In this document: in pieces, positions 1 through 8,470 of the stretch
Layout of the letters: the number at the start of each line of letters is the position of its first letter
Numbering within the stretch: position 1 is the stretch's first letter
The notes under the pieces: generated by a model
Databases searched by the model: none
Seen by the model: the letters and a program-made list of their open reading frames with translations, nothing else
What the model was told of the DNA's origin: nothing
Source: Muribaculaceae bacterium
GTDB lineage: Bacteria; Bacteroidota; Bacteroidia; Bacteroidales; Muribaculaceae
DNA length: 53,677 nt
NCBI GenBank assembly: GCA_029060285.1
Contig: JAIDUH010000101.1
Span: forward strand, 1-53,677
Direction: 5' to 3'
Translations under genes and position numbers: made by a program

Positions 1-58
1 CCCCTATAGCCCTTAAAGCCCTTAAAGCCCTTAAAGCCCTTAGCCCCTAATGCCCCTA
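1..58. repeat. 9-bp tandem repeat
   Basis: The left edge holds several direct copies of a 9-base unit close to AGCCCTTAA, decaying to AGCCCCTAATG at the right end. It is strongly C-rich and G-poor on this strand. It ends just before a small ORF. It probably arose by replication slippage, and no function is evident. Confidence 0.7.
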
Positions 59-72
59 AAGCTCCTACCCCA

Positions 73-336
73 ATGCCAACGCCAACGCCGAAAACGATGA
101 CAACCATCTCAGATATTACTACCCAACTGACTGCAAGCTTAAGGAAGCCCACCTCTCGCACCCTCCGCCTCCTCGAAAAAGCCCTCAATCTCCTTACCCC
201 TTTCGAAAGCCCCCGGGCCAACGTAACCTCCCCCTCCGAACGCCAAGATCTCCTGACCCTCCTCCAAGTCCACGCCAACATCCTCTCCCCTTACCTCGAT
301 CTCAACCGCATAGAATCAAACCTCCGCCGCCGATAA
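73..336 (+). CDS. small hypothetical protein
   Basis: An 87-residue open frame with ATG at 73 and a second in-frame ATG at 97. The second is more credible, because the first eight residues are a Pro-Thr repeat that continues the repetitive DNA upstream. From residue 9 on it reads as a soluble, helix-rich protein with many Leu and Arg and no signal peptide. I recognise no family. The DNA is C-rich like the flanking repeats, so the frame could be fortuitous. No ribosome binding site or promoter is clear. Confidence 0.3.
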   Translation: MPTPTPKTMTTISDITTQLTASLRKPTSRTLRLLEKALNLLTPFESPRANVTSPSERQDLLTLLQVHANILSPYLDLNRIESNLRRR

Positions 337-345
337 TCCCCCCAA

Positions 346-748
346 CCTGCTCCCCCTCAGAGCGAAGCAGGTTTGTCGAAGGTGAAAATCCCTCCTAATC
401 CCAAAGCAAGCGATTGTGGTGCGAACGCAGTGAGCACTCCATCCTGCTCCCCCACAGAGCGAAGCAGGTTTGTCGAAGGTGAAAAATTCCTCTCCCTCCT
501 AATCCCAAAGCAAGCGATTGTGGTGCGAACGCAGTGAGCACTCCATCCTGCTCCTCCACAGAGCGAAGCAGGTTTGTCGAAGGTGAAAAATTCCTCTCCC
601 TCCTAATCCCAAAGCAAGCGATTGTGGTGCGAACGCAGTGAGCACTCCATCCTGCTCCTCCACAGAGCGAAGCAGGTTTGTCGAAGGTGAAAAATTCCTC
701 TCCCTCCTAATCCCAAAGCAAGCGATTGTGGTGCGAACGCAGTGAGCA
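346..748. repeat. four-copy ~104-bp tandem repeat
   Basis: Four direct copies start near 346, 443, 547 and 651, so the period is 97 and then 104 bases. The first copy lacks a short C/T-rich piece. Each unit begins CCTGCTCC, contains AGCGAAGCAGG (an inverted match to the start of the unit), and ends with GTGGTGCGAACGCAGTGAGCAC. The last segment recurs inverted near 25352-25379 and 26084-26110. The copies give open frames on both strands that are artefacts. This is the only content of the stretch between the small ORF and the gene at 778. Confidence 0.85.
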
Positions 749-777
749 CACCCAAAGCCCCCAAATAAAAAAATCAA

Positions 778-1215
778 ATGAAAAAGCAACTCATCTTTTA
801 TATCTTATCGCTAATCTTTATTGCCTCCCTCCCAGCCGTAGCGGCAAACAAAGCCGAAGGCAATCCCATCAACATAGCCGTCTCACTAACCCAGAAAGAG
901 GACACTACCTCAATGGCATCAACCTGCGAATACTACGGCTATGTCCGCCAGCAGCCCCAAGACGGCTACACCGTCTACACCCACCCCAACGGCTCCAAGA
1001 TCCGCTATAAATACTCAGATGCTGATCTAAGGAATTCAAATATAGAAGTGACCACCAAGTCAACTGCCAAAGAAAAGGATAACATACTGACAGAACTAAG
1101 GTTTGAAAAGAACGGTAACGTCTACGAGCGCAAATACACAGGCTTCATAGTCCGCTGCACAAACGGCCCCCGCAACTCTCTTATCCTTACCACCCAAAGG
1201 ACCCACCGCCCCTAA
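778..1215 (+). CDS. secreted hypothetical protein
   Basis: A 145-residue protein starting at ATG 778. The first 23 or so residues form a clear Sec signal peptide: two lysines, a hydrophobic stretch, then AVAA as a likely cleavage site. No lipobox cysteine follows, so it is probably periplasmic or exported rather than a lipoprotein. The mature part is polar, with a YGYVRQQPQDGYTVYTHPNG segment suggesting beta strands, and it holds only a few cysteines. I do not recognise the family. It sits directly after the tandem repeat and about 90 bases before another unknown gene on the same strand. The C-rich DNA matches the local region. Confidence 0.6.
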   Translation: MKKQLIFYILSLIFIASLPAVAANKAEGNPINIAVSLTQKEDTTSMASTCEYYGYVRQQPQDGYTVYTHPNGSKIRYKYSDADLRNSNIEVTTKSTAKEKDNILTELRFEKNGNVYERKYTGFIVRCTNGPRNSLILTTQRTHRP

Positions 1216-1303
1216 AGCGACAATCAGAGTAGTTAGCACTCTCCGAGTGCGTCCTCCCGCGACGCGAAGCCCCAGCCCCACCGACGCGAAGCCCAGCCCC
1301 CCG

Positions 1304-2344
1304 ATGCCCTCAGATTTCAGCAAAATAAGCCCATATCAAGATCGTCTGAGACTCCTCGAAGATTCCGATCTCCTCAGCCTTATCAACAAGGCTAAGGCAT
1401 CCGTGCTCTCTCCGAAGGCAAAGGACTGCCAACGCCAGCTAAACAAAGCCACTTCCGTTTGGGCCGTAGACGGCAGGAAATTCCTATTCACCTTTTCCGA
1501 AACCAATACCGACGGCTCTCAGAAGGCGACAGTATGGGCACAAAAGTCTCCGGGCAACTATCAGCGCATCAAGACCGTATGGGTATCTTGTCATAACAAC
1601 ATATTCGAGGCGATAGCCCTTTTCCTCATCGAATACTTCGAGCTCTTCATCCTTACCAAGACATACCTTTCAGATGTCAGCATGCTCAAGGACATTCAGG
1701 ACAAACTGAACGAGGCTCTGAGGTATACGCCCTCAAACCTGAAACTGAAGCTGAAACTCCTTCGCACCTGGAGCGACATAATGCCGAGGTTCAACAGGAT
1801 GGTGGAACAGCTCGATGAGCGCATCGCCATAAGTAACGCACCAAAGCAAACAAAAAGCAAGACACGGATGAAGACCTTCCTCCAAGACAAAGGGGCAACC
1901 TATAATGCAGGTGACAACTTTACTGTAGCTGTCCGCAAGGATTACATCGAATATTACATAAAGCTAAAGAAAGGGCACGCCGTAGCGAATATAGAACTGT
2001 TTAGCGATGCCGTAAGGATCTCAATAGCATGCAAGCAGTTTGTAGACCAGCTCTTCGGCAACGCTATCCGGGAAGGGATTGACGTGGACCGACATCCCAA
2101 GCTTAATGAACTGCTCATAGACAACAGGTATACGATACTTACTGACAGGACCGGCACCGAAGCCGAGACACGGATCTTCCTTGACATCGAGAAGACCTTA
2201 CCCAACTGGCTGGAGGCAATCGGAGACAGTGACGTGAGAAAGGAGATCAACGACATGATAAGCTTCTTCCTCACCGTCTACAACGAGCTTGTCAAGTCAC
2301 CCTCCCCGACAATTAAAGCTCTCGCCCGCAATTTCTACGACTGA
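1304..2344 (+). CDS. hypothetical protein, 346 aa
   Basis: I chose ATG 1304. An in-frame GTG at 1247 exists, but the 19 residues it would add come from GACGCGAAGCCC-type repeat DNA and are not protein-like. The product is a soluble, mostly helical protein without signal peptide or membrane segments. It contains WVSCHNNIFEAIALFLIEYF around residues 90-110 and a charged C-terminal half. I do not recognise a domain or catalytic motif. It lies between a small secreted protein and a GIY-YIG protein in what looks like an accessory region. From residue 1 onward, base composition is more balanced than in the repeat-rich DNA to its left. Confidence 0.6.
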   Translation: MPSDFSKISPYQDRLRLLEDSDLLSLINKAKASVLSPKAKDCQRQLNKATSVWAVDGRKFLFTFSETNTDGSQKATVWAQKSPGNYQRIKTVWVSCHNNIFEAIALFLIEYFELFILTKTYLSDVSMLKDIQDKLNEALRYTPSNLKLKLKLLRTWSDIMPRFNRMVEQLDERIAISNAPKQTKSKTRMKTFLQDKGATYNAGDNFTVAVRKDYIEYYIKLKKGHAVANIELFSDAVRISIACKQFVDQLFGNAIREGIDVDRHPKLNELLIDNRYTILTDRTGTEAETRIFLDIEKTLPNWLEAIGDSDVRKEINDMISFFLTVYNELVKSPSPTIKALARNFYD

Positions 2345-2442
2345 CATAGATAGCCTCCCCAATTCTTCGATGCCTTTAGTTTACTGGCAAGACCACAATC
2401 AGAGTCTGAAACGATTTGAATAACAATAAACAATCCGGTAAA

Positions 2443-2889
2443 ATGATAAATTTGCAATTCGATGGATATTGGGAGAATATTAACGATCTTCCAACTTATA
2501 CAGGTATTTACACAGTATGTGCCGTTAGCGGCTACAAATGCGTAGCAAGGTCTAGAATTCTTTATATAGGCAAGACAGATAATATTAAGGACCGCCATTA
2601 CAAAGGACACGAACATCTTTACGATTTCCTTGATCATCTCCATATAGGAGAACGCCTTGCATATACGGCTGCTCCAGTCGATGGCCGTGAGTTATCGAAA
2701 GTGGAGAATGCTCTCGTCTACATGCAGCAGCCTCCCATTAATGATGGGTTAACAGAATCTTACAACCACGAAGCTGACGAATTCAAAATTAATGGGGTAG
2801 GCTCCGATGATTTCAAACACGACCATTTCGGATTTTCGACAGACAATGATTGTGACTCATTTTATCCAATAGAAGATGAAGAATTATAA
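2443..2889 (+). CDS. GIY-YIG nuclease-like protein
   Basis: A 148-residue protein read from ATG 2443; an upstream in-frame TTG at 2416 is less likely. The N-terminal 100 residues carry the full GIY-YIG signature: G21-I22-Y23, Y41-I42-G43-K-T, an arginine at R51 in KDRHYKGHEH, a glutamate at E88 and an asparagine at N100 after PPI. These are the conserved metal-binding and catalytic positions of the superfamily, so the fold and probably nuclease activity are intact. The last 45 or so residues are acidic and unstructured. Family members range from homing endonucleases to repair and restriction enzymes; context does not say which this is. The gene ends before a strong terminator-like hairpin. 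Confidence 0.75.
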   Translation: MINLQFDGYWENINDLPTYTGIYTVCAVSGYKCVARSRILYIGKTDNIKDRHYKGHEHLYDFLDHLHIGERLAYTAAPVDGRELSKVENALVYMQQPPINDGLTESYNHEADEFKINGVGSDDFKHDHFGFSTDNDCDSFYPIEDEEL

Positions 2890-2950
2890 ACGATGGATAT
2901 ATACATTCTTCAAATCATCTTTAATAATTTATCATTCATCATTAAAGCAC

Positions 2951-3026
2951 AGCGCAATGGCAAGCCCGGAGGCCTTCATATCCACACATCCACACATATT
3001 CGCCTCCGGCTTCGCCATCGCTTTTT
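2951..3026 (+). terminator. long hairpin with T-run
   Basis: AGCGCAATGGCAAGCCCGGAGGC at the left pairs almost completely with GCCTCCGGCTTCGCCATCGCT at the right, around a loop of roughly 28 bases, followed by TTTTT. It ends 24 bases before the first gene of the polysaccharide cluster. It may terminate transcription from the GIY-YIG gene, or act as an attenuator in the leader of the polysaccharide operon. Confidence 0.7.
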
Positions 3027-3049
3027 CAATAAATTAGATTTTATTTTAA

Positions 3050-4867
3050 ATGCAAGCCATAATCTTAGCAGCCGGCATGGGCCGCAGATTAGGCGAGTTT
3101 ACCGCTGACAACACCAAGTGCATGCTTGAAGTCAACGGTGTTCGCCTTATTGACCGTATGTTGCAACAACTGGAGGCGTTAAACCTCAACAGGATAGTCA
3201 TCGTCACCGGATACGAAGGCGAGAAACTCCGCAATTATCTCGTCAAGAACTATCCGGCGAAAAAGATCGTATTTGTAAACAATCCCATATACGACAAGAC
3301 CAACAACATTTATTCCCTATGGCTTGCCCGGGGATATATGGCAGAGGAAGACACCCTACTTCTGGAGAGTGACCTTATCTTTGACAACTCCATTCTCGAG
3401 GCAGCGGTAACTTCGGAAAACCCGAACGTGGCACTTGTCGCCAAGTATCAGACATGGATGGACGGCACCATGGTAAGGATAGACGATGAACTCAACATTG
3501 TCAACTTCATTCCCAAGAAGGCATTCAAATACGAGGATGTGCCCTTCTACTACAAGACTGTCAACGTATACAAGTTCAGCAAGGAATTCTGCAGGGACCA
3601 TTACCTGCCGTTCCTGGATGCTTATATTAAGGTACTTGGAGAAAATGAATACTACGAGCAGGTGCTTCGGGTCATAACCCTCATCGACAATGCCAACATA
3701 AAGGCCCTTCCCATCGGGAATGCGCCCTGGTATGAGATTGACGACGTCCAAGATCTTCGGATAGCCGAGACAATCTTCTCCACTCCTGAAGAGAAGCTGA
3801 AGAAACTTCAGCACAGTTTCGGAGGATACTGGCGCTATCCCGGGCTTGTTGACTTCTGCTACCTGGTCAATCCCTATTATCCGAGAAAGAGGATGATCGA
3901 TGAGATGAAGGCCAACTTCGAGCCGCTTCTCCGCAATTACCCTTCCGGCATGGGAGTCAACTCCCTGCTTGCCGGAAAATATTTCGGGATAAGGCAAAAA
4001 TACATAGTTGTCGGTAACGGGGCGGCAGAACTGATCAAGGGGCTCATGGAGGGGCATAAAGGCAACCTCGGCGTAATCTATCCCACATTTGAAGAATATC
4101 CGAACCGCCACGATCCAAGCTCGCTTGTGATCTATCATCCCGACAACGCCGACTTCTCATACTCAGCAGACGATCTCATGGCATTCTTCTCCGACAAATG
4201 CATCACGTCCCTGCTTGTCGTCAATCCGGACAACCCATCCGGCAACTTCATCCCACTTCAGGATCTATTGCGCCTTGCAGAATGGTCAGCGGAAAAGAGG
4301 ATAAGGCTGATCATCGACGAGTCATTCGTTGATTTCTCCGATGGAGGCGTTGAGAACACACTCCTTAAAAACGATATACTTGAAAAATATCCTACCATGT
4401 GCGTCATGAAGAGCATCTCGAAGTCCTACGGTGTACCCGGTCTGAGGCTCGGCGTGCTGGCATCTGCGGATGAAAGGCTCATCTCGGCAATGAAGAAGGA
4501 TGTATCAATCTGGAATATAAACTCATTCGCAGAGTTCTACATGCAGATCTACGGCAAGTACGAGAAAGACTATGCCCGGGCATGCAACAGATACAGGGAA
4601 GAGCGGGCAATGTTTGAGAAAGGGCTCATGGACATTCCCTTCATCCGCGTCATCCCGTCGCAGGCGAACTATTTCCTTTGTGAGGTGCTGAAGCCGTTCA
4701 CGTCATATGGACTTGCCCTCCGGTTGCTTACCGAACATGACATACTAATCAAGGACTGCACCCATAAGAAAGGTTTCGGAAACGATGGCAGAGAATACAT
4801 ACGGATAGCCATACGTGACCGGCACGACAACGAAAAACTGATCAACGTCCTAAAAGAAATGTCATGA
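3050..4867 (+). CDS. fused nucleotidyltransferase and PLP aminotransferase/decarboxylase
   Basis: A 605-residue two-domain protein. Residues 1-240 are a sugar-nucleotidyltransferase/LicC-like domain with the nucleotide loop ILAAGMGRRLGEFT and an acidic metal site near LLLESDLIFD. Residues 260-605 are a fold-type I PLP domain of the HisC/CobD kind: N392-P-D-N-P-S-G, D423 in DESFVDF, PLP lysine K458 in SISKSYG, then PGLRLG. LicC-like domains make CDP-choline. Related fusions (PntC with a transaminase) make CMP-aminoethylphosphonate, and CobD-like enzymes decarboxylate phospho-amino acids. A plausible inference is that one domain makes a phosphorylated amine and the other activates it with CTP. 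LicD at 9723 would be the user. No PEP mutase is nearby, so the phosphonate option lacks support here. First gene of the cluster; its stop overlaps the next start. Confidence 0.85.
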   Translation: MQAIILAAGMGRRLGEFTADNTKCMLEVNGVRLIDRMLQQLEALNLNRIVIVTGYEGEKLRNYLVKNYPAKKIVFVNNPIYDKTNNIYSLWLARGYMAEEDTLLLESDLIFDNSILEAAVTSENPNVALVAKYQTWMDGTMVRIDDELNIVNFIPKKAFKYEDVPFYYKTVNVYKFSKEFCRDHYLPFLDAYIKVLGENEYYEQVLRVITLIDNANIKALPIGNAPWYEIDDVQDLRIAETIFSTPEEKLKKLQHSFGGYWRYPGLVDFCYLVNPYYPRKRMIDEMKANFEPLLRNYPSGMGVNSLLAGKYFGIRQKYIVVGNGAAELIKGLMEGHKGNLGVIYPTFEEYPNRHDPSSLVIYHPDNADFSYSADDLMAFFSDKCITSLLVVNPDNPSGNFIPLQDLLRLAEWSAEKRIRLIIDESFVDFSDGGVENTLLKNDILEKYPTMCVMKSISKSYGVPGLRLGVLASADERLISAMKKDVSIWNINSFAEFYMQIYGKYEKDYARACNRYREERAMFEKGLMDIPFIRVIPSQANYFLCEVLKPFTSYGLALRLLTEHDILIKDCTHKKGFGNDGREYIRIAIRDRHDNEKLINVLKEMS

Positions 4868-5766
4868 AGATAATTACAGACGAAGAGATACGAGCACTCG
4901 ACATCGACCCCCGGAAGTGTGTCGAATGGGTCAGGGAGGCGTTCCTCATCAAGGGTGAATGCCAGTTGCCGCCAAAGGTTTCACTCCACCCGCAGGGGAC
5001 AGACTTCATCAATACCATGCCGTGCATTCTCCCTCCTGAATATCATACATTCGGTTGCAAGGTCGTGTCGCGCATAAAAGGCCAGCATCCGGCGCTCAAC
5101 AGCGAGATGATGATGTTCGACACATTGACCGGGAAAATGACCGCGCTTGTGAACACTGACTGGATTACGGCCATGAGGACCGGTGCTGTTGCGGCACTCG
5201 CCATAAACACACTGCGAAAACCTGATGCCGAAGTATACTCCTTCATAGGCTTGGGCGCCATGGGTCATTCCACATTGGATTGCTTTCTTGCGACCAACAA
5301 GGACCGGGAAATCACCGTAAGGCTTAAAAAATACAAGGACCATGCCGAAAAGACCATAGAGAAGTATGAGGGTCATGAGAATGTCTGCTGGCAGATATCC
5401 GAGACGATGGAGGATCTCGTGTCGTATGCAGACGTGGTGGTGTCATGCATTACAGACGCCGACGGCCTTTTGGTGGAAGACACCAGTCTTTTAAAGCCGG
5501 GGGTGCTTGTCGTGCCTGTACACACACGTGGTTTCCAGAACTGCGACACTGTGTTTGACAAGGTCTTTGCCGATGACGAGGGTCACGTAAGAGGGTTCCG
5601 GTATTTCAGCCAGTTTAAAAAATTCGGTGAGCTCTCACAGGTGTTGAAAGGAGAGATGCCTGGAAGAGAGCATGACAAAGAACGGATTCTCTCTTACAAT
5701 ATCGGTATTGGCATTCATGACTTATACTTTGCCTCAAAAATATTGGAGAATCAAAGAATGATATAA
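4864..5766 (+). CDS. ornithine cyclodeaminase/mu-crystallin family protein
   Basis: A 300-residue protein whose ATG overlaps the stop of the preceding fusion gene (ATGA), implying translational coupling. It has the family's substrate-side segment DWITAMRTGAVAALAI around residues 98-113 and a Rossmann NAD(P) loop, FIGLGAMGHSTLDCFLA, around 124-140. The family includes ornithine cyclodeaminases, alanine dehydrogenases, ketimine reductases and SbnB-type enzymes that make amino-acid precursors. It is therefore likely an NAD(P)-dependent oxidoreductase acting on an amino or imino acid. In this position it probably supplies or reworks the substrate of the fused PLP enzyme. The exact reaction cannot be read from sequence. 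Confidence 0.8.
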   Translation: MKIITDEEIRALDIDPRKCVEWVREAFLIKGECQLPPKVSLHPQGTDFINTMPCILPPEYHTFGCKVVSRIKGQHPALNSEMMMFDTLTGKMTALVNTDWITAMRTGAVAALAINTLRKPDAEVYSFIGLGAMGHSTLDCFLATNKDREITVRLKKYKDHAEKTIEKYEGHENVCWQISETMEDLVSYADVVVSCITDADGLLVEDTSLLKPGVLVVPVHTRGFQNCDTVFDKVFADDEGHVRGFRYFSQFKKFGELSQVLKGEMPGREHDKERILSYNIGIGIHDLYFASKILENQRMI

Positions 5767-5781
5767 ATCCTAGCACAGATT

Positions 5782-7221
5782 ATGCCCACTGAAAGTCTGA
5801 GGAACAAAGCCCTGAAAGCAGTTATCTGGAACGCCTGTCAGAAATACGGTGGGCTGATCATTGCTTTCTGCGCGAATATTATATTGGCAAGAAAACTTTC
5901 TGCAGATGACTATGGTCTGATAGGTTTGCTTACTGTTTTTATTTCCATTGCAAATTCCATTACAGAATCCGGATTCTCTTCAGCCTTGATTCAAAAGAAA
6001 AATGTAACTCAGACGGATTACTGTACGGTCTTCTTGTGGAATATAGGGGTGTCATTCCTATTATATGCACTATTGTTCATATTTGCACCGCAACTTGGAA
6101 TATATTTTAATAATCCCTTATTGGGCTCTGTCCTACGGGCTCAAGGAGTAATCATCATTATCAATGGACTGTGTACAATACAGACTACGCGTCTGACCAA
6201 GGATCTTGATTTCAAAGCATTGGCCATTAGAAACCTGGTGGCTACTTGCATGGGGTCGCTGACCGGAGTTGCGTTGGTATTGCTCGATTACGGTGTCTGG
6301 GCACTTGTTTGGCAGGCTGTCGTAAATTCCATAGTGGGATGTATTCTGCTATGGTACGTGTCGAAATGGCGTCCTGAATGGATTTTCAACAAGTCTTCTT
6401 TCAAGGGAATGCTGAAATTCGGATCATATATTTTTTTGTCAGGTATCTGTAATACGATCTATATCAACATTCAGTCGTTTATTATCGGCAAGGTTTTCTC
6501 AGTTAAAGATTTAGGCTACTATTCCCAAGCAAAACGTCTTGAGCAGGTCCCGGTAGAAGGGACCTCCGCAGTCTTATCCCAGGTCTTGTTCCCCATTTAT
6601 TCCTCCATAGCAGAAGACAGGAATCGACATATTCAAGCTGTAAGGAAAAATATTAAGATTATCACCTATATCACTTTCCCTATGATGATGCTCCTGATAG
6701 TAATAGCTCATCCTTTGATTGTAGGTCTATTTACGGAGAAGTGGGAGCCGTCGGTTCCGATGTTCCAGATTATATGTATTGTCGGGATGTTCAGTCCTGT
6801 AAATGTTGCAAACACTGAAATCTTTCGATCCATAGGTGCGGGGCTAATTTATTTTAATCTCCAAACCACAAAACGTGTAGTTGGGTTGATTTTCATTTTG
6901 GCTTCAGTGCCATTTGGATTATATGCCATGTTGTGGACCATAGCAGCAATGAGTATTGTAACTTATATGATGAATCTATACTGCACTAATAAGTATTTTG
7001 GATATTCATATTCAAAACAGTTGAAGGACATTATTCCCAATCTGATACTATCTGTCGCGGTTGGAGTGGTAGTCGCGTTATCTCTCCATTTTATCAACAT
7101 AGAGTCAAATATTTTAAATATAATTTTTGGATCCACCCTTTATTTATGCATGTATATGGGCATTTCAATGGCATGTCATATGGCTGCTCCAAAACTTATA
7201 CTTTCTTTCAGGAAACGTTAA
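5782..7221 (+). CDS. polysaccharide flippase, Wzx/PST family
   Basis: A 479-residue integral membrane protein with about 12-14 hydrophobic segments, typical of MOP-superfamily oligosaccharide flippases. The N-terminus (KALKAVIWNACQKYGGLI) and LARKLSADDYGLIGLLTVF match the WzxC/PST branch, often annotated as lipopolysaccharide biosynthesis protein. Its role would be to move the lipid-linked repeat unit across the inner membrane before polymerisation. It starts 15 bases after the preceding stop and ends 4 bases before the next start, so it is part of the operon. Length is normal for the family. Confidence 0.9.
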   Translation: MPTESLRNKALKAVIWNACQKYGGLIIAFCANIILARKLSADDYGLIGLLTVFISIANSITESGFSSALIQKKNVTQTDYCTVFLWNIGVSFLLYALLFIFAPQLGIYFNNPLLGSVLRAQGVIIIINGLCTIQTTRLTKDLDFKALAIRNLVATCMGSLTGVALVLLDYGVWALVWQAVVNSIVGCILLWYVSKWRPEWIFNKSSFKGMLKFGSYIFLSGICNTIYINIQSFIIGKVFSVKDLGYYSQAKRLEQVPVEGTSAVLSQVLFPIYSSIAEDRNRHIQAVRKNIKIITYITFPMMMLLIVIAHPLIVGLFTEKWEPSVPMFQIICIVGMFSPVNVANTEIFRSIGAGLIYFNLQTTKRVVGLIFILASVPFGLYAMLWTIAAMSIVTYMMNLYCTNKYFGYSYSKQLKDIIPNLILSVAVGVVVALSLHFINIESNILNIIFGSTLYLCMYMGISMACHMAAPKLILSFRKR

Positions 7222-7225
7222 TAAA

Positions 7226-8326
7226 ATGATTTTTAAAGAAGCGATCAAAAATTCATTGAGTAACTATCTTCTTAATCGTTACTCTCATAGAGGTTTGGCA
7301 GACGACCATAAGATGCTTACCTCATATCCTAGAACAGCCCTTACCAAGGAAGAGAAAGAGCAAGTATGTAATCTATGGGGACAAATACATCCCCATCCTG
7401 AAATGGGGCTGCGGTATTACGAAATACAAAAGGCGGTAGATGTCTTTGACGAAAGACTGGTTGCTGGAAGTGTATACTATCCCTTAATTTTGCGTTCATT
7501 GAATCCTAAAGAGTACTACAAGACGCTTATTCATAAAAGTCTTTTCAGGCATATACTATCAGATTTACCTCAGCCTATCACGCTGGCAAGCAGCACAAAT
7601 CGCAGCATTCTTGACATAGAAAACAAGCCCATATCCAAGCAAGCTCTTATAGATTTTCTCTTAAATTATAAAAAAGATTATATCATAAAGAAATCGGTAG
7701 AGACAAGTGGAGGTCGAGGAGTTCAATTTATAAAGAATAGTGATAGAACAAATCTTAATGCCATAATAGAAAGTTTTGGAGATAATTTTGTTATACAAGA
7801 AATTATCTCTGGATCAAAAGATTTGGAAAAATTCAACCCATCATCACTGAATACTTTACGGATTTCAACCCTCATGTTAAACGGAGAAGTTTCACTCTGT
7901 GCTTGTGTTTTTAGGGTAGGAGCGAAAGGACAAATTCTAGATAATCTCCAACAGGGTGGTTTAATGATTGGAATAGATACAGAAACCGGAAGATTGAAAA
8001 AAAATGGATTGGCTATCGATGGAACTAAGGAAACAGAAAGAAATGGTTTCATTTTTGAAGGGTTCCAGATACCTAATTTTGACAAAGTGATAGACGCAGC
8101 CTTTGAAGGACACCGTCGTATAGCTCCATGTGCGCTTGCGTCATGGGATTTTGCTTTAGATATTAATAATACTCCAAGATTTATTGAGGTAAATTTATAT
8201 TGGCCTGGCATTCGTGTGCAACAATTAGCTGGCGGTCCCATATTCCAAAACAGGACTCAAGAAGTCATTGATTTCGTAAAAGATAAAAAAATTAAAAACC
8301 GATTCTTTTTCATTGAAAAAATATAA
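7226..8326 (+). CDS. sugar-transfer associated ATP-grasp protein (first copy)
   Basis: A 366-residue protein. I chose ATG 7226, four bases after the flippase stop; the longer frame from 7127 would overlap the flippase gene by 95 bases. It resembles the ATPgrasp_ST family. Around residues 150-165 it has KKSVETSGGRGVQFIK, a nucleotide-binding lysine and glycine loop. Later come SLNTLRISTL, the QQGGLMIGID motif, and the metal-site end DFALDINNTPRFIEVNL. ATP-grasp enzymes activate a carboxylate as acyl phosphate and join it to an amine or other nucleophile. Members of this branch sit in surface polysaccharide clusters and are thought to modify the glycan. The gene at 8471 is a paralogue. Substrate unknown. 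Confidence 0.8.
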   Translation: MIFKEAIKNSLSNYLLNRYSHRGLADDHKMLTSYPRTALTKEEKEQVCNLWGQIHPHPEMGLRYYEIQKAVDVFDERLVAGSVYYPLILRSLNPKEYYKTLIHKSLFRHILSDLPQPITLASSTNRSILDIENKPISKQALIDFLLNYKKDYIIKKSVETSGGRGVQFIKNSDRTNLNAIIESFGDNFVIQEIISGSKDLEKFNPSSLNTLRISTLMLNGEVSLCACVFRVGAKGQILDNLQQGGLMIGIDTETGRLKKNGLAIDGTKETERNGFIFEGFQIPNFDKVIDAAFEGHRRIAPCALASWDFALDINNTPRFIEVNLYWPGIRVQQLAGGPIFQNRTQEVIDFVKDKKIKNRFFFIEKI

Positions 8327-8394
8327 ATACCTGTATAATGGCAGAAAGAACATTTTGACAAATGTATTTTTTCCTCTATAAATATAAAACGTAT

Positions 8395-8427
8395 TTTGAT
8401 CGGCTCGAAAATTTAGGTGTAACTTTG
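8395..8427 (+). promoter_or_regulatory. Bacteroidota-type promoter
   Basis: TTTG at 8395-8398 and TAACTTTG at 8420-8427, 21 bases apart, fit the Bacteroidota -33/-7 consensus. It lies 44 bases upstream of the second ATP-grasp gene and may be an internal start site within the cluster. Confidence 0.5.
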
Positions 8428-8470
8428 TGGTAATAAACCATTATCCTTAGTTCAAATACTATACAAAATT

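Noticed and set aside
499-1010. Open frames on both strands across the tandem repeat
   Set aside because: They are translations of the four repeat copies (for example repeated SLALG and WCERSEH segments) and change frame with the repeat period; no start site or family supports them.
3356-4138. 260-codon minus-strand frame inside the fusion gene
   Set aside because: It lies fully antisense to a gene with clear motifs and has no recognisable domain of its own.
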